A stretch of DNA of 10,027 nt, taken from an uncultured Actinomyces sp. (GTDB lineage: Bacteria; Actinomycetota; Actinomycetes; Actinomycetales; Actinomycetaceae). The notes beneath the pieces are model-generated. The model was not told the origin of the DNA. It saw only the letters and a program-made list of their open reading frames with translations, and did not search any database. The position numbers and the translations under genes are program-made. This document shows positions 5,977-10,027 of this stretch, piece after piece; the stretch's first letter is position 1; each line of letters starts with the position of its first letter. The DNA lies in contig USPB01000063.1 of the NCBI GenBank assembly GCA_900556405.1, forward strand, positions 1 to 10,027, in the 5' to 3' direction.

Positions 5977-6900
5977 TTAGCGGGGGAGCGTGACGCGCTT
6001 CGTGTCCTCGTCGTAGACGATCATGCCGTCTTTGAGGAGGGCGCGGTACACGCGTGAGGGCTGGTAGCGGTCGCCGCCGTCGATGCGGGCGACGTCGAGA
6101 ACTCGGCGTTTGGTGAGCCCTTCCTTGCCTTCGAAGTGCGCGGTGCGCAGGGCTTTCATGATGCGACCGCGCGCTTGGCGGTCGGTGCCGACGTAGGGCT
6201 GGGGTGTGGGGCGCTTCTCGTCCTTGGGGTATCCGGCGGCGGCCCACGCGCAATTCGCGTGGATCGCGCACTCGTCGCACGAGGGGCTCAGCTGGGTGCA
6301 CACAAGGGCGCCGAATTCCATGAGCGACAAACTGACGTCGGCTGCCTCGCGCCCATTTTCGGGGAGGAGCGCTTCGGAGCGTGTCGTTTCCGCTTTTGAG
6401 GGCGTGGAGTGGGGTGGGAACTCCCGGCCGTCGAGAAATCTGACCAGCACGCGACGGACGTTCGTGTCCAGGACGGGCACGCGGATTCCGTGTCGGAACG
6501 CGAGGAGCGCGCTGGCGGTGTAGGTGCCGACGCCCGGCAGCAGGGTGAGTTCCTTCATGGTGAGCGGGACCTCGCCGTCGTGCTTCTCGACGATCGCGGA
6601 CGCGCAGGCCTTGAGGCGCAGGGCGCGGGAGGGGTATCCGAGGTTTGCCCAGGCGACGATGATGTCTGCCGAGGATGCGGCGGCGAGATCGGCGGGGGCG
6701 GGCCAGCGTTCCATCCACTCAAGCCAGATTGGCTGGACCCGTGAGATGGGGGTCTGCTGGCTCATGATTTCAAAGACGAGGGTCCCCCAGTCGGAGACGT
6801 CCTGCGCGCGCATGGGTAGGTCTCGTTGATGTGCGGCGAACCATTGGGGCAGGTCGATCAGGAGCGATCGCGAGGCCTCGGCCGTCGGATTTGTGAACAC
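5977..6900 (-). CDS. mutY: A/G-specific adenine DNA glycosylase
   Basis: A 307-residue base-excision enzyme that removes adenine mispaired with 8-oxoguanine. The six-helix and HhH core is complete: catalytic Glu44 in 'VFEIMSQQT', the helix-hairpin-helix 'LLPGVGTYTASALLAF' (about 120-135), and catalytic Asp145 in 'VPVLDTNVRR'. The 4Fe-4S cluster is C201-x6-C208-x2-C211-x5-C217. After the cluster only about 90 residues remain. They do not resemble the MutT-like 8-oxoG reader of the roughly 350-residue E. coli enzyme; instead 'GRIMKALRTAHF...SRVYRALLKDGMIVYD' looks like a small winged-helix-type tail, a form I associate with actinobacterial MutY. The usual Trp of the 'LPWR' motif is Met30 here. 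GTG 6900 is chosen because the fold begins normally there. There is no Shine-Dalgarno site, but a -10-like hexamer lies 6 bases upstream. It converges with the exporter operon. Confidence 0.94.
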   Translation of the reverse strand: MFTNPTAEASRSLLIDLPQWFAAHQRDLPMRAQDVSDWGTLVFEIMSQQTPISRVQPIWLEWMERWPAPADLAAASSADIIVAWANLGYPSRALRLKACASAIVEKHDGEVPLTMKELTLLPGVGTYTASALLAFRHGIRVPVLDTNVRRVLVRFLDGREFPPHSTPSKAETTRSEALLPENGREAADVSLSLMEFGALVCTQLSPSCDECAIHANCAWAAAGYPKDEKRPTPQPYVGTDRQARGRIMKALRTAHFEGKEGLTKRRVLDVARIDGGDRYQPSRVYRALLKDGMIVYDEDTKRVTLPR

Positions 6901-6906
6901 CCAGTC

Positions 6907-6912
6907 AGTCTA
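6907..6912 (-). promoter_or_regulatory. Candidate -10 element of mutY (leaderless)
   Basis: The minus strand reads TAGACT, then six bases GACTGG, then the GTG start codon. TAGACT fits the TAnnnT core of actinobacterial sigma-A promoters, and transcription would begin at the start codon itself. No convincing -35 lies 16-19 bases upstream. The same hexamer-to-start distance is seen at the TetR and dcd genes. Confidence 0.45.
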
Positions 6913-6982
6913 TGGAAGAAAGTTGCAATGCGACGAACGAAAGAAATTAACCTGTGATCTGTGACATAAAAAGGGGAGGATG

Positions 6983-7012
6983 TTGTACATAATATGAATG
7001 CTTCGGTAGTCT
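6983..7012 (+). promoter_or_regulatory. Candidate promoter of the first TM2 gene
   Basis: TTGTAC (6983-6988) and TAGTCT (7007-7012) are 18 bases apart, within an AT-rich island of otherwise GC-rich DNA. Transcription would start near 7019, giving a leader of about 50 bases. That leader contains a small hairpin CCCCT-ATCCC-AGGGG (7033-7047) and ends in AGGAG (7060-7064), 5 bases before the ATG. Just upstream are two tandem 7-base units CTGTGAT and CTGTGAC (6952-6965), possibly an activator site. GTGACA (6961-6966) with TACATA (6986-6991) is a weaker rival promoter. Confidence 0.5.
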
Positions 7013-7069
7013 GACCGTGTTTTCAAAAAACTCCCCTATCCCAGGGGTCATCAACACATAGGAGACAAC

Positions 7070-7384
7070 ATGTCCGCTCCTCAGCAGCCTGGTTACAACG
7101 CTCCCGTCCAGGGCAAGTCCCGCACGGTCGCTGGCCTGCTCAACCTGTTCCTCGGCGGCTTCGGCGTCGGTGACTTCTACCTCGGCTACACCCAGTACGG
7201 CATCTACAAGATCGTCATCTCTCTCGTGCTTGGCGTGCTGGGCGTCCTGGATCTCGGCTTCCTCTCGACCATCATCACGCTGCTCACCTACGTGTGGTGG
7301 GCCGTTCTGCTCGCTGTGGCCGTCATGACCTTCATGGGCAAGTGGATCTACGAGAAGGACGCCAACGGCGTTCCCACCGTCTGA
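7070..7384 (+). CDS. Small TM2-domain membrane protein
   Basis: A 104-residue integral membrane protein. A short Gln/Pro-rich tail (1-15) leads into a TM2 domain: 'KSRTVAGLLNLFLGGFGVGDFYLGYTQYGIYKIV' (16-49) holds the first membrane helix and the 'FYLGY' signature. Further hydrophobic segments at about 46-60 and 66-90 follow, and a short polar tail ends it. The signature's usual His before the Arg/Asn-Phe is replaced: it reads G34-D35-F36. TM2 domains are widespread in bacteria and their biochemical role is not established, so I name none. AGGAG (7060-7064) fixes the start, and the gene has its own promoter and a strong terminator, so it is monocistronic. The next gene encodes a second TM2 protein. 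Confidence 0.9.
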   Translation: MSAPQQPGYNAPVQGKSRTVAGLLNLFLGGFGVGDFYLGYTQYGIYKIVISLVLGVLGVLDLGFLSTIITLLTYVWWAVLLAVAVMTFMGKWIYEKDANGVPTV

Positions 7385-7425
7385 GCACCTGCGCTCCGCG
7401 CGTGATCCGCGCGTCAGACTCCCCC

Positions 7426-7462
7426 GTGGGGCCCGGCTTGATGCCGGGCCCCACGTCTTTTC
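7426..7462 (+). terminator. Rho-independent terminator of the first TM2 gene
   Basis: A perfect 12-bp stem (GTGGGGCCCGGC at 7426-7437 with GCCGGGCCCCAC at 7443-7454), a 5-base loop TTGAT, and the tail GTCTTTTCATT. It is the strongest terminator in the window. A minor CGCGCG-TGATC-CGCGCG hairpin (7397-7413) precedes it. Confidence 0.93.
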
Positions 7463-7652
7463 ATTGGCGGAGCGTGCTCGCGAGGGTGAGAGCGATCGCG
7501 TGCAAGCTGACGACTAGCAGCGTTGGCTCGCGGTCTCCGGGATGAATCAGGGGCGTTTCGGGGTGGACGCGACTCCCGCACGAGGGCGTGGGCACGCTAG
7601 GCTATGTCAGTACGGCCGTTCGCGGCCCCCACGACAACCGAAAGGCTCACCC

Positions 7653-8384
7653 ATGACGACGCCCGACCCGCAGGCCACTCCCTTCTCCCCTGAGGATCCC
7701 GCGAAGGTTCCCGCCCCCGAGGTCCCCTCGGCCGACTTCTCGATTCCCGACGCTCCCGCGGTTGACGCTGCCGGCGAGATTCCCGCCCCCGAGGTTCCGG
7801 CATTTGACGCCGTCCCCGATACTGCTGCGGCCCCCGACGCCGTCCCCGCGCCCGATGCGCCGTCCTTCCCCCAGGCCTCGGCCCCCTCCTTCGACGAGGC
7901 GACGGCGACGCCCGGCTCGACCACCTACGGCACCGCCTACGACGCTACCTCCGCCCAGACGGGCCCCGAGGCCGCCGCGAACCAGGCGCCCTACGGTGCG
8001 CCGGAAGGTGCGCAGCCCGGCTACGGTGCGCAGCCCGGCTACGACCAGAACGCCTACGCGGCGGGCCAGCAGGCATACGCTCAGCCCGGTTACGCTCAGC
8101 CCGGTTACGCCCAGCCCGCGTACGGCCAGCCCGCGTACGGCCAGCCCGTCGTCGGTGCCCCCAAGCAGTGGATCGTCGCTCTGCTCCTGGCGTTCTTCCT
8201 GGGTGCCCTGGGCATTCACAACTTCTACCTGGGCTACACCTCTAAGGGCATCATCCAGCTGATTCTGACGATCACCATGATCGGTGCGCCCATCGCCGCC
8301 ATCTGGGCGCTCATCGAGTTCGTCTTGATCCTGGCCCACTCCGGCTCCTACGCCTACGACGCTCAGGGTCAGCCCCTCCAGTGA
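7653..8384 (+). CDS. TM2-domain protein with long disordered repeat-rich N-terminus
   Basis: A 243-residue protein with three parts. Residues 1-110 are Pro/Ala/Asp/Glu-rich and acidic, with recurring 'IPAPEVPAFD'-like phrases. Residues about 111-168 are Tyr/Gly/Gln/Pro-rich with short repeats ('GAQPGY', then 'AQPGY' and 'GQPAY' pentads). Residues 171-234 form a TM2 domain: 'KQWIVALLLAFFLGALGIHNFYLGYTSKG', with the usual His-Asn-Phe-Tyr-Leu-Gly signature, and a second helix 'IIQLILTITMIGAPIAAIWALIEFVLIL'. The soluble part is probably cytoplasmic and disordered; the topology is inferred. I chose ATG 7653, with AAAGG (7641-7645) 7 bases upstream, over an earlier in-frame ATG at 7542 whose extension is Arg-rich and not family-like. 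A lone -10-like TAGGCT at 7598-7603 is the only promoter hint. Function is unknown. Confidence 0.88.
   Translation: MTTPDPQATPFSPEDPAKVPAPEVPSADFSIPDAPAVDAAGEIPAPEVPAFDAVPDTAAAPDAVPAPDAPSFPQASAPSFDEATATPGSTTYGTAYDATSAQTGPEAAANQAPYGAPEGAQPGYGAQPGYDQNAYAAGQQAYAQPGYAQPGYAQPAYGQPAYGQPVVGAPKQWIVALLLAFFLGALGIHNFYLGYTSKGIIQLILTITMIGAPIAAIWALIEFVLILAHSGSYAYDAQGQPLQ
8079..8147 (+). repeat. 15-bp in-frame repeats coding Ala/Gly-Gln-Pro-Gly/Ala-Tyr
   Basis: Four full 15-base units and one partial encode AQPGY, AQPGY, AQPAY, GQPAY, GQP. The first two are identical at DNA level, as are the core bases of the third and fourth. A related but separate pair of GAQPGY units lies just upstream (about 8010-8042). 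The array forms the linker in front of the TM2 domain. Confidence 0.85.
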
Positions 8385-8418
8385 TTCGCTGAGGCTGTTG
8401 TCGCGGCGCTGAGTGTGC

Positions 8419-8424
8419 GACAAT
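8419..8424 (+). promoter_or_regulatory. dcd: Candidate -10 element of dcd (leaderless)
   Basis: GACAAT, then six bases, then ATG 8431, placing the transcript start at the start codon; no ribosome site is present. The hexamer lies in the right arm of an inverted repeat, TTGTCGC (8398-8404) and GCGACAA (8417-8423), whose left arm could act as a closely spaced -35 (TTGTCG, 15-base spacer) or as part of an operator. Confidence 0.45.
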
Positions 8425-8430
8425 CGTGTC

Positions 8431-9012
8431 ATGCTGCTCAGTGACCGCGACATCAAAGCCTCCCTGGACTCCGGGCGTATCCAGCTCGACCCGCTGGACC
8501 GCGATTTGGTTCAGCCGGCCAGCATTGACGTGCGCCTGGATCGCCTGTTCCGCCTCTTCGATAACCACCGCTACCCGGTGATTGATCCTGCGGCGGATCA
8601 GTCGGACCTCACTCACCTGGTGGACGTGGGCCCCGACCAGCCTTTCGTCCTGCACCCCGGCGAGTTCGTCCTGGGTGCCACCTACGAGCTCGTCACCCTG
8701 GGCGATGACATTGCGGCGCGCCTGGAGGGTAAGTCCTCGCTGGGCCGTCTCGGCCTGCTCACCCACTCGACGGCGGGCTTCATCGACCCCGGTTTCTCCG
8801 GTCACGTGACCCTCGAGCTGTCGAACACGGCGACGATGCCGATCCTGCTCTACCCCGGTATGAAGATCGGGCAGCTGTGCTTCTTCGACCTGTCCTCCCC
8901 GGCCGAGCACCCCTACGGTTCCCAGGGCCTCGGCTCTCACTACCAGGGCCAGCGCGGCCCGACGCCGTCGCGCACCCACGAGCGCTTCACGCGCACGCGC
9001 ATCGAACGGTAA
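8431..9012 (+). CDS. dcd: dCTP deaminase, dUMP-forming (bifunctional type)
   Basis: A 193-residue trimeric cytosolic enzyme of the dCTP deaminase/dUTPase family. It starts 'MLLSDRDIKASLDSGRI', closely matching mycobacterial Dcd, so ATG 8431 is preferred over an in-frame GTG 18 bases upstream. Catalytic features are present: 'LEGKSSLGRLG' (98-108, with S102 and R106) and the proton-relay Glu129 in 'DPGFSGHVTLEL'. The loop reads T114-A115-G116-F117, the form found in the bifunctional enzymes of Mycobacterium tuberculosis and Methanocaldococcus jannaschii, rather than the Ala-His of the E. coli deaminase. I therefore infer that it turns dCTP directly into dUMP and pyrophosphate, feeding thymidylate synthesis without releasing dUTP. 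The C-terminal 'YQGQRGPTPSR' nucleotide lid is complete. The following gene begins 6 bases after the stop and is probably co-transcribed. Confidence 0.95.
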   Translation: MLLSDRDIKASLDSGRIQLDPLDRDLVQPASIDVRLDRLFRLFDNHRYPVIDPAADQSDLTHLVDVGPDQPFVLHPGEFVLGATYELVTLGDDIAARLEGKSSLGRLGLLTHSTAGFIDPGFSGHVTLELSNTATMPILLYPGMKIGQLCFFDLSSPAEHPYGSQGLGSHYQGQRGPTPSRTHERFTRTRIER

Positions 9013-9018
9013 GCCCCG

Positions 9019-10027
9019 ATGTCGGCCCTTCCCCCTCCGCTGCCGTCCCGGCGTGAACGCATGCGCGCCGAGCGTGCCGAGCGCGCGGCTCGCGAGATGA
9101 GCTATCCGCCTGCGCCGGATCCCGCCGACCTGCCCGAGCCTCCCGCTCCCGAGCCCGCGGATCTTCAGGTGCCGCCTCTGCCGGAGCCGCCCGCGCCGAC
9201 GCCCGTCATGGGTGTCCCGCAGGCGCACGCCGCCCCGCAGGGAAGCAGCCGCCACGAGGCAGGGGTCGGCATTCCCCCGGTCGCGCCCTCCCAGACGCGC
9301 ACGGGTGTCATTCAGGGCGTCGCGCTGCCCGGCATGACTCCGCGCGCCGAGCAGGTCACCAACAGGGACGAGGCCCCCCAGGCCTCGCCGGTGAGGCGTT
9401 CCCTCAAGGAACGCATGGCGGCCACCCCTCATTCCTTCGCGGATCCGACGCCGATGAGCGCGACGGACAATCCGCTCACCCAGACGAACGTCGGGCTGGC
9501 GACGATGACCTCAACGGACGCGGCCTTCCAGATCGCTGCTGGCGGCGAGGTCACGAGCGCCGAGGCCGCCGTCCCGATCGCCGCCGCCATTGAGGTGAGC
9601 GAACCCGCCGGCGTCATCGATCTGGAGGACGCACGCGCCCATCATCTCTTCCTCGTCTCCGACGCGGTCGATCCCGCCGAACTGGAGGCGCTCGCGATTT
9701 CCATGTGGGACGAGGCCGGCTGGATCGCCCCGGGACGCCTGCGCCTGTCCTCCGAGGCTGAGCTGGAGGGGCCGTGGGCGCTCGACCAGCCGACGCGCGC
9801 AGCGCTGGGTACCCCGGCCTCGCTCGCGAACGCGTGGGTCCTGCGCTGCCCGCAGGCGCATGCCCGCCAGCAGAATAACGGCGTCATGGGCGAGTGGGAC
9901 AAGGCCTTCCCCGAGGGCCTGCCCACGGGCCTGGAGTATCGCGTGCTCGAGGCGCTGCGCCGCATGGCCCGCCGCCTCGCCGGCGGCCTGCGCATCGCGG
10001 GCAGCGGCTACGTCATGGTCCCCGACG
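9019..10027 (+). CDS. Unrecognised Pro/Ala-rich protein, 3' end outside window
   Basis: An open frame of 336 codons continues past the right edge. The first 27 residues are basic with repeated Arg-Ala-Glu ('RRERMRAERAERAARE'), then about 29-125 is Pro/Ala/Glu-rich and probably disordered. A second basic patch 'VRRSLKERM' is at 125-133. From about 195 a folded domain seems to begin: 'VIDLEDARAHHLFLVSDAVDPAELEALAISMWDEAGWIAPGRLRL', later 'AWVLRCP' and 'LPTGLEYRVLEALRRMARRLAGGLRIAGSGYVMVPD'. I recognise no family, membrane helix or signal peptide. Codon use and third-position GC match its neighbours, supporting real coding. ATG 9019 follows dcd by 6 bases; the only ribosome-site candidate is GGTAAG (9008-9013), which overlaps the dcd stop, so translation may be coupled to dcd. 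The coding call is good, the function is unknown. Confidence 0.8.
   Translation, partial: MSALPPPLPSRRERMRAERAERAAREMSYPPAPDPADLPEPPAPEPADLQVPPLPEPPAPTPVMGVPQAHAAPQGSSRHEAGVGIPPVAPSQTRTGVIQGVALPGMTPRAEQVTNRDEAPQASPVRRSLKERMAATPHSFADPTPMSATDNPLTQTNVGLATMTSTDAAFQIAAGGEVTSAEAAVPIAAAIEVSEPAGVIDLEDARAHHLFLVSDAVDPAELEALAISMWDEAGWIAPGRLRLSSEAELEGPWALDQPTRAALGTPASLANAWVLRCPQAHARQQNNGVMGEWDKAFPEGLPTGLEYRVLEALRRMARRLAGGLRIAGSGYVMVPD

Noticed and set aside
6952..6965. CRP/GlxR-type operator from the TGTGA motifs
   Set aside because: The two TGTGA units are direct repeats, not the TGTGA-N6-TCACA palindrome these regulators need, so I list only the repeat.
7542..7652. N-terminal extension of the second TM2 protein from ATG 7542
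   Set aside because: The extra 37 residues are Arg/Gly/Pro-rich and have no good ribosome site, whereas ATG 7653 has AAAGG 7 bases upstream and starts the acidic, Pro-rich region.

Overview
The window is high-GC DNA with strong third-position GC bias. Dcd is very like the actinobacterial (mycobacterial-type) bifunctional enzyme, MutY ends in a short tail in place of a MutT-like domain, and several genes lack a Shine-Dalgarno site but carry a -10-like hexamer right before the start codon. Together these suggest a chromosomal segment of an actinobacterium; an Actinomyces/Schaalia-type oral organism is my guess, not shown by the sequence. I see no phage, IS, CRISPR, tRNA or rRNA.

Layout. A Nudix hydrolase runs in from the left edge (3-359), followed by what looks like a decayed copy of its own 3' end (about 425-478). 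A TetR-family regulator (544-1182) and a thioredoxin (1279-1644, with a strong terminator) follow on the + strand. An array of 11-bp repeats (1709-1829) separates them from a convergent PaiA-like GNAT acetyltransferase (2441-1827, - strand). From the same intergenic gap a three-gene exporter operon runs the other way: membrane-fusion protein (2603-3709), ABC ATPase (3706-4557) and MacB/FtsX-type permease (4554-5894), each overlapping the next by 4 nt. A structured spacer separates this operon from convergent mutY (6900-5977, - strand). An AT-rich promoter island (about 6901-7069) precedes a small TM2-domain protein (7070-7384) with a textbook terminator. A second TM2 protein with a long disordered repeat-rich N-terminus (7653-8384), dcd (8431-9012) and an unrecognised Pro/Ala-rich protein cut by the right edge (9019 onward) close the window. 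No gene-free stretch exceeds 300 bases; the longest is 7385-7652, holding a terminator and a weak promoter region.

How the genes fit together. The exporter genes form one transcriptional and translational unit, probably moving a peptide, lipid or drug out of the cell. MutY, the Nudix protein and Dcd all bear on keeping damaged or wrong bases (8-oxoG, dUTP) out of DNA, but they are separate transcription units. The most notable non-gene signals are the 11-bp array, the Nudix tail remnant and the matching leaderless-promoter geometry of tetR, mutY and dcd.
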